From contig JBFHGJ010000078.1 in assembly GCA_041583135.1 (NCBI GenBank), forward strand, positions 1-26,815: a stretch of DNA of 26,815 bases, in the 5' to 3' direction. Source of the DNA: JABSOG01 sp041583135 (GTDB taxonomy: Bacteria > Pseudomonadota > Gammaproteobacteria > Enterobacterales > Alteromonadaceae). A program made the translations under genes and the position numbers. Under the pieces are notes generated by a model, which did not search any database, had not been told where the DNA came from, and saw only the letters and a list, made by a program, of their open reading frames with translations. Shown piece after piece: positions 6,059 through 13,962 of the stretch (its first letter is position 1; each line of letters starts with the position of its first letter).

Positions 6059-9022
6059 ATGAACATCAAACCATTTAAACTTTCTGTGTTAGCCAGTAGC
6101 TTGTCGGTGGCCTTAGGGGCAATGGCCGTTAATGCGACGGCGATAGCACAGGAAGACACAGCCACAGAAGAACCCATTGAGGTTATCGGTATTAAGGGCA
6201 GTTTGCTCAAATCAATGGACGTCAAACGTGGTTCTAACGGCGTGGTTGATGCCATCAGTGCCGAAGATATCGGTAAGTTTCCCGATACCAATCTCGCCGA
6301 GTCGCTACAGCGTATTACCGGTGTTTCGATTGACCGCTCTAACAATGAAGGCAGCAAAATTACCGTGCGCGGTATGGGACCTGAGTTTAACTTGGTCACT
6401 TTGAACGGACGTCAAATGCCGACGGTCGGTGGCCGTTCGTATGACTTTGGTAATATTGCCACCGAAGGGGTGAGCGCCGTTGAGGTATACAAAACCACCC
6501 GGGCCGATTTGCCCGGAGGCGGTATCGGTGCAACAGTCAACATGCTTACCGCCAGACCTTTGCAAAACCCCGGTTTTAAAGGTGTGGTAGGGGTAAAAGG
6601 GGTTTATGAAACCGCCAATGAAAAAGGCGACAAGATAACGCCTGAGGTGTCGGCATTGTTTAGCGACACCTTTAATGATGATAAATTTGGGGTGCTGATC
6701 AGCGCCTCTCACCAAAAGCGTAATAACCGCGAACAGCGCGCCGCTATCGATAATTGGATCCCCAACGTCAATATTGGCGCATCTCCTAACCTGCAACTCA
6801 CCGACAATAACCAACGTGAAGATGGTGCCACTTGGTATCCACAAAATTCTGGCTATTCTATTAATGACAATGATCGCACCCGTGTTAATGGCCAGCTGGT
6901 GTTGCAGTACGCGCCCAACGACAAAGTGCAGGCGACATTGGACTACACCTACTCTAAGGTCGAGTTTGAAAGCAATCGCAATGCGTTTGGTGTGTGGTTT
7001 AACAATGGCGGTAATGTTTCAAGCGCAACGATTAATGAAAACGGCACCTATACCCATGTTGCCGAAGTTGGTGGCGATTATGCGACCAACCTTTCACGGG
7101 CGCAAACTGAAAACGAAAACAAATCTTTGGGCTTGAACCTGAAGTGGGATGTCAGCGATTCATGGTCGGTGACGTTTGATGCTCATGATTCTTCCGCCAT
7201 CGGCAAGGGCGTGGGGCTTGGTCACGACGCTTTTTTGATCATTGGTAATACATCTTGTGGTTGGTGTGCCGGAACAGGGCCTGAATTTGGGCCTAATACC
7301 GCCAATATCAACATCAAAACCAATATGGTCGGCCCCGGTGGCATACCAATTTGGGGTTTAGATTTGGTTGATGGTGACGGTGATCCTCAGGCGGAGTTGA
7401 CCGGCGCCGATATGGGGTCTTTGTTTGGCGCGGTGAGCAAAAACTACGACGAAAACAAGATGAACCAATTCCAGCTGAAAACCAGTTGGACCAACCCCAA
7501 TGATAGCTTTTTAGAACGGGTCGATTTCGGCGCGGCGCGCACCAAAATGAGTTTCCGCTCGACCAACGCCTACTCACAAAACTTGCCGGCGGGCTGGTGG
7601 AACTGGTCGGCGGTGCATTTCCCTGATGATATGTTTGAGCGCGTCGGTATTGAAAGTCTGCTTGATGGCTTCTCAAACGGCGGTGATAAGTTAATCGACT
7701 ACTATGTTACAGCCGATTTTGACGACGTATTGCACCTGTTTGAAACCATTCAAGATACCATCGCGCCAGATATCTACAACGCCGGTTGGCCTGCGGAAGT
7801 TAACGGCAAGTTTCAATCTGGACCTATCGATTCTGACGCTCGGGTTGAAGAAACCACCACCGCGCTTTACGTTCAAGCCAAAATGGGCTTTGAGGTCAGC
7901 AACATGCCGCTTAACGTGGTGACCGGTTTACGCTGGGAAAAAGCCAAAGTGACCTCACGCGGCCTTGAAGTACCTGCCATTGCGATGGAGTGGGTTAACG
8001 GCAATGAGTGGGAATATATTTATGCCCAAGAGCAGTCATTTTCAAGCGGCAGTGGTAGCAATGATGTGTTGATGCCGTCATTGGATATGAATTTGGAGAT
8101 CACCGACGATTTGGTTGGCCGTTTCTCTTATTCACGTTCTTTGACTCGTCCACCCATCGGTGCGTTAAGCTCAACCCGCAACTTCTTAGGCAACCCAAAG
8201 GTCGGTCAGCGTAAAGTGGCCGTGGGCAATCCTGCACTTGAGCCTTATGTCTCTGACAATTTTGATTTGGCGATGGAGTATTACTACGGCAATGGCAGTT
8301 ATGTGTCGGTGGGTTACTTCCATAAGATTGTCGATAACTTTTTGGCCAACATCACCACTAATGAAACCGTTGAAGGGATGCGAGATGTATTTATTGGCCC
8401 GCGTGCCGAAGAAGCCAGAGCGCAGTTGATTGCCGAAGGTATTCAACCGACAGATCAGGCAATACACAATCGCATCAACTTGAATATGGGGCGCGAGCCG
8501 GGTACCCGCATTACCGCCGATGAGAACGATCCGCTGGCAACCTTTGCGGTTTCTCGTGACGTTAACCTCAACGAAGCAGAGCTTAACGGCTGGGAAATTG
8601 CCGTACAGCATATGTTTGGTGAAAGCGGTTTTGGCGTCATGGCCAATGCCACTATCGTCAACGGTGATGTTGAGGTAGACCGTGATGCCATAGGCTATCA
8701 GTTTGCATTGAACGGGATGAGCGACTCCGCCAACCTCTCAGGTATTTATGAAAAAGATGGCTTGTCGGTGCGCATTTCATGGAACTGGCGCGATGAATTC
8801 TTAGGGGGCTTCGACCAGCATTCTTCGCCGGTATTTACCGAGGCGTATCAACAAATCGACCTGAATGTGAACTATGCTTTGTCTGAGCAGCTGACGGTGT
8901 TCTTTGAAGGTTTGAACATTACTGAAGAAACACAGCGAACCTATGTTCGCTATTCAGAGCAGTTCTTAAACGGTAATCAGTATGGTGCTCGCTATAACCT
9001 GGGTGTACGCTACAGTTTCTAA
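6059..9022 (+). CDS. TonB-dependent receptor (TIGR01782-like, Xanthomonas/Caulobacter type)
   Basis: 987 residues: outer-membrane active transporter powered by TonB-ExbBD. Signal peptide about 1-31 (ends AIAQ). A TonB-box-like stretch EPIEVIGIKG (about 39-48) is followed by the plug domain (about 60-170) with DAISAEDIGKFPDTNLAESL and ITVRGMGPEFNLVTLNGRQM, the hallmark of the TIGR01782 group. The beta-barrel runs to the C-terminus and ends in an aromatic RYSF, as expected for BAM-assembled barrels. An unusual CGWC pair (Cys400, Cys403) lies in a predicted extracellular loop. Downstream halogenase, SapC and cupin-8 genes form the conserved neighbourhood of this receptor type. Two LacI-type operators upstream suggest a carbohydrate-linked ligand, but the actual ligand cannot be read from sequence. 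Confidence 0.93.
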   Translation: MNIKPFKLSVLASSLSVALGAMAVNATAIAQEDTATEEPIEVIGIKGSLLKSMDVKRGSNGVVDAISAEDIGKFPDTNLAESLQRITGVSIDRSNNEGSKITVRGMGPEFNLVTLNGRQMPTVGGRSYDFGNIATEGVSAVEVYKTTRADLPGGGIGATVNMLTARPLQNPGFKGVVGVKGVYETANEKGDKITPEVSALFSDTFNDDKFGVLISASHQKRNNREQRAAIDNWIPNVNIGASPNLQLTDNNQREDGATWYPQNSGYSINDNDRTRVNGQLVLQYAPNDKVQATLDYTYSKVEFESNRNAFGVWFNNGGNVSSATINENGTYTHVAEVGGDYATNLSRAQTENENKSLGLNLKWDVSDSWSVTFDAHDSSAIGKGVGLGHDAFLIIGNTSCGWCAGTGPEFGPNTANINIKTNMVGPGGIPIWGLDLVDGDGDPQAELTGADMGSLFGAVSKNYDENKMNQFQLKTSWTNPNDSFLERVDFGAARTKMSFRSTNAYSQNLPAGWWNWSAVHFPDDMFERVGIESLLDGFSNGGDKLIDYYVTADFDDVLHLFETIQDTIAPDIYNAGWPAEVNGKFQSGPIDSDARVEETTTALYVQAKMGFEVSNMPLNVVTGLRWEKAKVTSRGLEVPAIAMEWVNGNEWEYIYAQEQSFSSGSGSNDVLMPSLDMNLEITDDLVGRFSYSRSLTRPPIGALSSTRNFLGNPKVGQRKVAVGNPALEPYVSDNFDLAMEYYYGNGSYVSVGYFHKIVDNFLANITTNETVEGMRDVFIGPRAEEARAQLIAEGIQPTDQAIHNRINLNMGREPGTRITADENDPLATFAVSRDVNLNEAELNGWEIAVQHMFGESGFGVMANATIVNGDVEVDRDAIGYQFALNGMSDSANLSGIYEKDGLSVRISWNWRDEFLGGFDQHSSPVFTEAYQQIDLNVNYALSEQLTVFFEGLNITEETQRTYVRYSEQFLNGNQYGARYNLGVRYSF

Positions 9023-9040
9023 GCTACACTTTAGTTAATG

Positions 9041-9079
9041 ACAAAAATCCGGGTGGGGCAACTTGCCCGGATTTTGTGT
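9041..9079 (+). terminator. Terminator-like hairpin after the TonB receptor gene
   Basis: An AAAATCCGGG/CCCGGATTTT stem of about 10 bp (9044-9053 and 9066-9075) with a 12-base loop, starting about 20 bases after the receptor stop. The T-run is short (TTTTGTGTTT). It probably ends a share of transcripts, so the receptor is made in excess over the downstream genes of the same operon. It also argues against starting the next protein at the ATG at 9038. Confidence 0.65.
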
Positions 9080-9130
9080 TTATGCAGAGGTCAATATCGT
9101 GCGAACGGCAAGCAAAACAGGCGTGATGTG

Positions 9131-10681
9131 ATGACAGATAAACCAATACAAAAGGTGGTGATCGTCGGCGGCGGTAGTGCAGGCTGGATCACTGCCGGTA
9201 TTCTTGCAGCCGATCATCATGGCGGACATGAGCAGGGAATTGATATAACCCTGATAGCCTCACCTGAGGTCAATACCATCGGTGTTGGTGAGGGCACATG
9301 GCCGACGATGCGGGCAACTTTGCAGCGTATCGGCATCAGCGAAACGGATTTTTTTCGTCAATGTGACGCGTCGTTTAAGCAAGGTTCGCAATTCAAAGGC
9401 TGGGTCGATGGCAGCGCGAGCGACAGCTATTACCATCCTTTTAGCTTACCTGCAGGCTTTGAGCAGGGCATCAATCTTGCGCCGACCTGGCAGCAGTTTC
9501 GCGATAAAGTGAGCTTTACCAATGCGGTGTGCGCGCAAGGATATATTTGCGACCAAAATTTGGCGCCTAAGCTCAATACTCAGCGTGAATTTGAAGGGCT
9601 GTTTAACTACGGCTACCACCTCGATGCCACTAAGTTTGCCGCGCTGTTGCAAAAACATTGCACCGAACAGCTTGGCGTGAGGTATATCGCCGATCACATC
9701 ACTTCAGTCAACGCCGCCGTTAATGGCGATATTAGTAGTGTGACAACCAAGATCCATGGTGAGGTTGCAGGCTGTTTGTTTATCGACTGCTCTGGTTTGT
9801 CGGCGCTACTTATCGGCAAACACTACAATATTGGCTTCAACAGTCAAAAATCGGTGTTGTTTAACGACCGCGCGATCGTCACTCAAGTACCCTATACCAA
9901 CGAAGATGTGCCCATTCCTTCTTGCACCATTTCGACGGCGCAAAGCGCCGGGTGGATTTGGGATATTAGCCTACCGCAGCGCCGAGGCTGCGGTTATACC
10001 TACAGCAGCGCACACCTTGATGACGAAAGGGCCGAGCGCGCCCTAAGACAATATGTCGATGATCACAGTGGCCAATATGACGTGCGTCGGTTGCAGTTTG
10101 AGCCGGGTTTCCGCGACAAATTCTGGCATCACAACTGCGTTGCCGTTGGCTTGTCGGCCGGCTTTTTAGAGCCGCTTGAAGCATCGGCGTTGGTGATGAT
10201 TGAATTGGCTGCCAATCAGATCAGCGAGTCGCTTCCAGCCGTCCCTTCGCTGATGGACACTGCCGCTGCGCGTTTTAACCGCCAGTTTAGCTATCGTTGG
10301 CAGCGCATTATCGACTTTTTGAAACTACACTACGTATTGAGTCAGCGCGCTGATAGCGACTACTGGCACGACAATAAAGCCAATGAGTCAATGCCACAGT
10401 CACTCAAAACTCAGCTAAATTGGTGGCAGTATCATAGCCCATGGCTAGGTGACTTTAGCGAAGCGCAGGAGGTATTTTCTGCCGCCAGCTATCAATATGT
10501 GCTGTATGGGATGGGGTTTTACTCAAAAGGGCGGTCGAGTCAGTCTCGGTTAGACTTACCACCGCAGGCGATGGCGCTGTTTCAACAAGTCAATCGTGAG
10601 GCCAATCAACAGTTGCCGCGACTTAGCAGTAATCGTCAGACCATAGCGCAAATCGTTGAGCGTGGATTGTATGGGATTTAA
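9131..10681 (+). CDS. Flavin-dependent (tryptophan) halogenase-like protein
   Basis: 516 residues from the ATG at 9131. An in-frame ATG at 9038 would add 31 residues encoded by the terminator hairpin and unlike the family, so I reject it. FAD-binding GGGSAGW at 13-19 and GVGEGTWP at 51-58 are typical. The halogenase signature GWIWDIS is at 274-280 (GWxWxI). Lys83 in SFKQGS lies where the catalytic lysine of PrnA/RebH is found, and GFLEPLEAS (344-352) holds the conserved glutamates. The residue matching PrnA Ile82 appears to be Ser86. These receptor-linked halogenase homologues have mostly unproven substrates. No signal peptide, so cytoplasmic. It is followed 18 bases later by the SapC gene in the same operon. 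True halogenation activity is unproven. Confidence 0.9.
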   Translation: MTDKPIQKVVIVGGGSAGWITAGILAADHHGGHEQGIDITLIASPEVNTIGVGEGTWPTMRATLQRIGISETDFFRQCDASFKQGSQFKGWVDGSASDSYYHPFSLPAGFEQGINLAPTWQQFRDKVSFTNAVCAQGYICDQNLAPKLNTQREFEGLFNYGYHLDATKFAALLQKHCTEQLGVRYIADHITSVNAAVNGDISSVTTKIHGEVAGCLFIDCSGLSALLIGKHYNIGFNSQKSVLFNDRAIVTQVPYTNEDVPIPSCTISTAQSAGWIWDISLPQRRGCGYTYSSAHLDDERAERALRQYVDDHSGQYDVRRLQFEPGFRDKFWHHNCVAVGLSAGFLEPLEASALVMIELAANQISESLPAVPSLMDTAAARFNRQFSYRWQRIIDFLKLHYVLSQRADSDYWHDNKANESMPQSLKTQLNWWQYHSPWLGDFSEAQEVFSAASYQYVLYGMGFYSKGRSSQSRLDLPPQAMALFQQVNREANQQLPRLSSNRQTIAQIVERGLYGI

Positions 10682-10699
10682 CCAAAACAGTGAGGAGCG

Positions 10700-11434
10700 A
10701 TGATGGCAAACCATCAAATGCTGGACAATGTTTCACACGGCACCATCAAAATTAAAACCGGCCACAGTGCTCAGCTTGGTGACAATGTCTCAGCAGCTGG
10801 GGTATTTCCGATGGAATTTAGTCAGTTGCAGTTGGAGTATCCGATATTTTTCAGCAAAAACACCGGCAGTGGTGAATTTGAAGCGGTGGCGCTGTTGGGG
10901 TTCGAACCTGGTGAGAACCTGTTTTTAAACGAGAGCGGTTGGGATGGTGACTATGTACCGCTGTCGATAGTCCGCCAGCCTTTTCTTATCGGCTTTCAGC
11001 AGCGCATGGAAAACGGCGTGCCGAGGGAGGAACCTGTGGTGACCATCGATATGGACCATCCCAGAGTTAACCATGAGCAGGGCGAGCCGGTATTTTTACC
11101 TAACGGTGGCACCAGCGAGTATCTCAATCACATCAATTCGGTTTTGGTCACCATTCACCAAGGTCATCAACAAAGACAGCAGATGATAGCGCGATTGCTG
11201 GCGGCAAACTTGATTGAGCCGTTTCGACTGTCATTAACCTTTAAAAATGGCGAGGCGCACAATCTCGAAGGTTTATATACCATCGACGAAGACAGGCTCA
11301 AGGCATTGGATGATGCAACCTTGGTTGCGCTGCATCAACAAGGTGATCTGCAACATGTCTATATGATGTTGGCCTCCATTGGCAACGTGCGTAAACTCAT
11401 CAATCGAAAAGACTTGTTAAGTGCTGGAAATTAA
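10700..11434 (+). CDS. SapC-family protein
   Basis: 244 residues, no signal peptide. The N-terminal half resembles SapC (PF07277), with the FPMEFSQLQLEYPIFFSKN block at about 33-51 and a FLIGFQQR-like strand near 93-100. SapC was named from Campylobacter S-layer secretion, but in this receptor-linked setting the role is unknown. GAGGAG at 10691-10696 places the start at one of two adjacent ATG codons (10700 or 10703). It overlaps the next gene by 14 bases, so the two are translationally coupled. It follows the halogenase gene closely, as in other TonB receptor/halogenase/SapC/cupin clusters of Alteromonadales and Caulobacterales. Confidence 0.85.
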   Translation: MMANHQMLDNVSHGTIKIKTGHSAQLGDNVSAAGVFPMEFSQLQLEYPIFFSKNTGSGEFEAVALLGFEPGENLFLNESGWDGDYVPLSIVRQPFLIGFQQRMENGVPREEPVVTIDMDHPRVNHEQGEPVFLPNGGTSEYLNHINSVLVTIHQGHQQRQQMIARLLAANLIEPFRLSLTFKNGEAHNLEGLYTIDEDRLKALDDATLVALHQQGDLQHVYMMLASIGNVRKLINRKDLLSAGN

Positions 11435-12407
11435 ACAACAAACACTGGTTTGTACACTAAAGCGCGATGAGCACTTGCTGGCGCAACTACGGCAGTTTGA
11501 TGGACCGGTGATCTTAAAAGGGCTGGTGGCAGATTGGCCTGCCGTGATCTGCGGGCAGGGGCTTGAAGAATATCTCAAAGACCTTGCCGCCGACGTGCCG
11601 GTACAGGCAATGCGGGCCGAGCCGCAGGCCAAGGGGCGTTACTTTTACAACGATGACTTTAGCGGCTTCAACTTTGTGCGCGAGCAAACGCATCTATCAG
11701 GATTGCTCGATGGGCTGGCTGAGCACGGCCCCGGCCTTTATATGGGATCGACAACCTTAGCGTATTGTCTACCGGATTTTGCGCGGCACAATCCAATGCC
11801 GCTAGAGGAAGTGACCCCTTTGGTGAGCGCTTGGATAGGTAACCAAACTCGCGTGGCGGCGCATTTTGACGTGCCGCAAAACATTGCCTGCGTGGTGGGT
11901 GGACGTCGCCGTTTTATTTTATTTCCACCACAGCAGGTAGAAAACCTTTATGTTGGTCCGCTGGACTTTACTCCGGCCGGTCAGCCGGTATCTATGGTGG
12001 ATTTTGCCGAGCCGGATGTTGACCGTTTTCCTCGTTTTACCGAGGCGCTTAAACATGCTCAAGTGGCCGATTTGGCACCCGGAGATGCGCTTTATATTCC
12101 TTCAATGTGGTGGCATCAGGTTGAAGCGTTTGACTCACTCAATATGCTGGTCAATTACTGGTGGCGTGAAACGCCACAACGGCTTGGCCAACCGATGGAT
12201 GCGCTACAACATGCCATTTTAGCAATTAGAGACTTACCCACAGAGCAAAAACAGGCGTTTAAAAACTTGTTTGACCATTATGTATTTAATGCCGACAGCA
12301 GCAGTCATGGGCATATCCCACAGAGCGCAAAAGGCATACTTGGAGAGATTGACGATACTGTGGCCAGACGCACCCGAGCCGAACTGCTGCGCAAGCTCAA
12401 TCGCTAA
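11421..12407 (+). CDS. Cupin-8 / JmjC-like Fe(II)/2-oxoglutarate oxygenase
   Basis: 328 residues from a GTG at 11421 that overlaps the SapC gene by 14 bases. The JmjC/cupin-8 fold is shown by the metal triad: His148 and Asp150 in AAHFDVPQN, and His232 in WWHQVE after GDALYIPSMWW. A strand GGRRRFILFPP (160-170) follows the first motif, as in FIH-like hydroxylases. Related enzymes hydroxylate protein or small-molecule substrates. Here the substrate is unknown but presumably linked to the receptor's ligand. No signal peptide. It is the last gene of the operon and is followed by a bidirectional terminator at 12423-12441. The start lacks a strong ribosome-binding site, consistent with coupling to SapC translation. 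Confidence 0.87.
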   Translation: MLEIKQQTLVCTLKRDEHLLAQLRQFDGPVILKGLVADWPAVICGQGLEEYLKDLAADVPVQAMRAEPQAKGRYFYNDDFSGFNFVREQTHLSGLLDGLAEHGPGLYMGSTTLAYCLPDFARHNPMPLEEVTPLVSAWIGNQTRVAAHFDVPQNIACVVGGRRRFILFPPQQVENLYVGPLDFTPAGQPVSMVDFAEPDVDRFPRFTEALKHAQVADLAPGDALYIPSMWWHQVEAFDSLNMLVNYWWRETPQRLGQPMDALQHAILAIRDLPTEQKQAFKNLFDHYVFNADSSSHGHIPQSAKGILGEIDDTVARRTRAELLRKLNR

Positions 12408-12422
12408 ATGGATTCGCCGATA

Positions 12423-12441
12423 AGCCTATAGGCTATTTTTT
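12423..12441 (+). terminator. Terminator at the end of the TonB receptor operon
   Basis: Perfect palindrome AGCCTATAGGCT (12423-12434) followed by A and six T. It overlaps the stop codon of the convergent cmoM gene (12433-12435) and can serve the plus-strand operon. Confidence 0.7.
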
Positions 12442-13203
12442 GTAAGCCAGTAAATGTATGTATCGGGCCATGCGGTTAAACGGCGGTTGGCCTGAGTATT
12501 TTAACTCCATTTCTTCTACCTGATCGTCAAATGCCAATCCGCCGCGTTTTAACGTGGTGTAGTCGGAAAACACCCGAATGCCTGAGAGCTGGCCGATACG
12601 CAAGCCGTATTGTTTCAGCCATTGTTCGATTTGTTCTAAGGTGCTGGGGTTGTTGGGCGTGAGGCTGCCTTTGTCGGATACCGCTTTTTGCTCGCGGTTG
12701 AGCAGCTTGAAGTTGCCCATGATGAGATTGCGCATATCGCGACCGGCCGGATTGTAAAAACACAAAGACAATACGCCGTTGTCGTTAAGCTGCTCACTTA
12801 TCATTTGGAGCAGCTCCTGCGGCTTGGCAAGCCATTCGATGACGGCATGGCACATGATCAAATCGGCTTTTTGGCAATGCCCAAACAGCTGCTGGTAGGG
12901 GAGGTGATAAAAGCTCAGGTTAAGCGCTTGTTGTTGCTCGTCTGCTTGTACTTTGGCCAGCTCGGTCATTTTCTCTGAAATGTCGTTATACACAACTTGA
13001 TGGCCCAGTTTGGCCATGGCTATCGACCAATGACCTAAACCTGCTCCGACATCTATGACGTATTTACCGGGTTGTTGCCATAACTCGGGGTGATGATGTT
13101 TAAGATCTTGTTCTATCACTGCGCGGCGCAGCTTACCTTTTTTACCGTTGGCAACCTTGTGGACAAAGTGCTCGGCAATATCGTCAAAATTACGATCGGC
13201 CAT
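12433..13203 (-). CDS. cmoM: tRNA 5-carboxymethoxyuridine methyltransferase CmoM
   Basis: 256 residues. A class I SAM-dependent methyltransferase that makes the methyl ester mcmo5U at the wobble U34 of certain tRNAs, in the cytoplasm. The start DRNFDDIAEHF closely matches E. coli CmoM/SmtA (DRNFDDIAEKF). Motif I is VIDVGAGLGHW (about 49-59). Later blocks also match: HAVIEWL, GVLSLCFYNPAGRDM and GIRVFSDY, and the end ARYIHLLAYKK. Length matches the family. Its ATG overlaps by one base the stop of arfB upstream (TAATG, 13201-13205), so the two are co-translated. The role fits fine-tuning of decoding of codons read by cmo5U tRNAs. Confidence 0.92.
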   Translation of the reverse strand: MADRNFDDIAEHFVHKVANGKKGKLRRAVIEQDLKHHHPELWQQPGKYVIDVGAGLGHWSIAMAKLGHQVVYNDISEKMTELAKVQADEQQQALNLSFYHLPYQQLFGHCQKADLIMCHAVIEWLAKPQELLQMISEQLNDNGVLSLCFYNPAGRDMRNLIMGNFKLLNREQKAVSDKGSLTPNNPSTLEQIEQWLKQYGLRIGQLSGIRVFSDYTTLKRGGLAFDDQVEEMELKYSGQPPFNRMARYIHLLAYKK

Positions 13204-13631
13204 TAAAAAGATACCTTTTTACGCGCTTCTTTGATGGCGCCACGTTTGGTTTTGCTGTCCATACGACGCTTTTGCGAATTTTTGGTGGGTTTGGTGGCGC
13301 GGCGAACTTTGGCAACCACCATTACCGAATTGATCAGCTCTGCCAAGCGCTTTAAGCCGTCTTCACGGTTCATTTCTTGAGTTCTGTATTGCTGGGCTTT
13401 GATGATCACAATGCCTTCTTTGGTGATGCGACTGTCTTTTAGAGCGAGTAGCCGCTGTTTAAAGATCAATGGCAGGCTTGAGGCTGAAATATCAAAGCGC
13501 AAATGAATGGCAGAGGATACCTTGTTGACGTTTTGCCCACCGGCACCTTGAGCGCGGATGGCAGAAAATTCAATCTCACTGAGGGGCAATGTGAGGTTTT
13601 TATCCAGTTGTAGGGCGTTTTGGCTTTGCAT
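13203..13631 (-). CDS. arfB: Alternative ribosome-rescue factor ArfB (YaeJ), peptidyl-tRNA hydrolase
   Basis: 142 residues. It releases stalled peptides from ribosomes lacking a stop codon. The catalytic GGQ motif is at 31-33 in RAQGAGGQNVNKV, the release-factor domain 3 signature. The C-terminal about 35 residues are a Lys/Arg-rich tail (KRRMDSKTKRGAIKEARKK) that in ArfB enters the empty mRNA channel. Length matches ArfB (about 140), which is far shorter than RF1/RF2. It is first in a two-gene minus-strand operon with cmoM and is divergent from the first M4 protease gene. No strong ribosome-binding site is obvious before the ATG at 13631. Confidence 0.93.
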   Translation of the reverse strand: MQSQNALQLDKNLTLPLSEIEFSAIRAQGAGGQNVNKVSSAIHLRFDISASSLPLIFKQRLLALKDSRITKEGIVIIKAQQYRTQEMNREDGLKRLAELINSVMVVAKVRRATKPTKNSQKRRMDSKTKRGAIKEARKKVSF

Positions 13632-13962
13632 AACTCAGTTCGGTGTTAGAGATTGGGCAATTATACACTCAAGGCAGGGTGACTCAAATAAAAGAAAATG
13701 TTAACCAAATCAGCTTTATGTATAAATTGGGAATATTTTTACCATACAAAATGTTATAAAAATGCGATTGACAGGAACTAAATCGACTAGATCTTGGCGC
13801 GTTAAAGGAGTAAGGTTTTTCAAAGGGACAGGCTTTCGACAGGTGTGTATCGGTCGTTATTAACGATTGCAGGCGTTGAAAGTTTTGCTGCTTTGGATTG
13901 AAGCCGCATTTAGGGATATCCTAATAAATCTAACAAAAATTCAATAACAACAAGAGACTACA
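13632..13962. promoter_or_regulatory. Divergent intergenic region, leader of the first M4 protease gene
   Basis: 331 bases, AT-rich in the first half. GTTATAA at 13753-13759 resembles a -10 box and is also found in front of the two other M4 genes (17364, 21627). TTGGGA at 13727-13732 lies 22 bases before TATAA, the same spacing as before the third M4 gene. The remaining about 200 bases would be an untranslated leader, with a near-palindrome TTAGGGATATCCTAA at about 13910-13924. The ribosome-binding site before ATG 13963 is weak (AAGAGA). No small gene is convincing. Confidence 0.4.

Noticed and set aside
6305..6844. 179-codon open frame opposite the TonB receptor gene
   Set aside because: It is antisense to the plug and early barrel region, whose plus-strand protein is clearly conserved.
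9038..9130. In-frame upstream ATG extending the halogenase by 31 residues
   Set aside because: The extension is encoded by the terminator hairpin and has no family resemblance; the FAD motif lies at its usual distance from the ATG at 9131.
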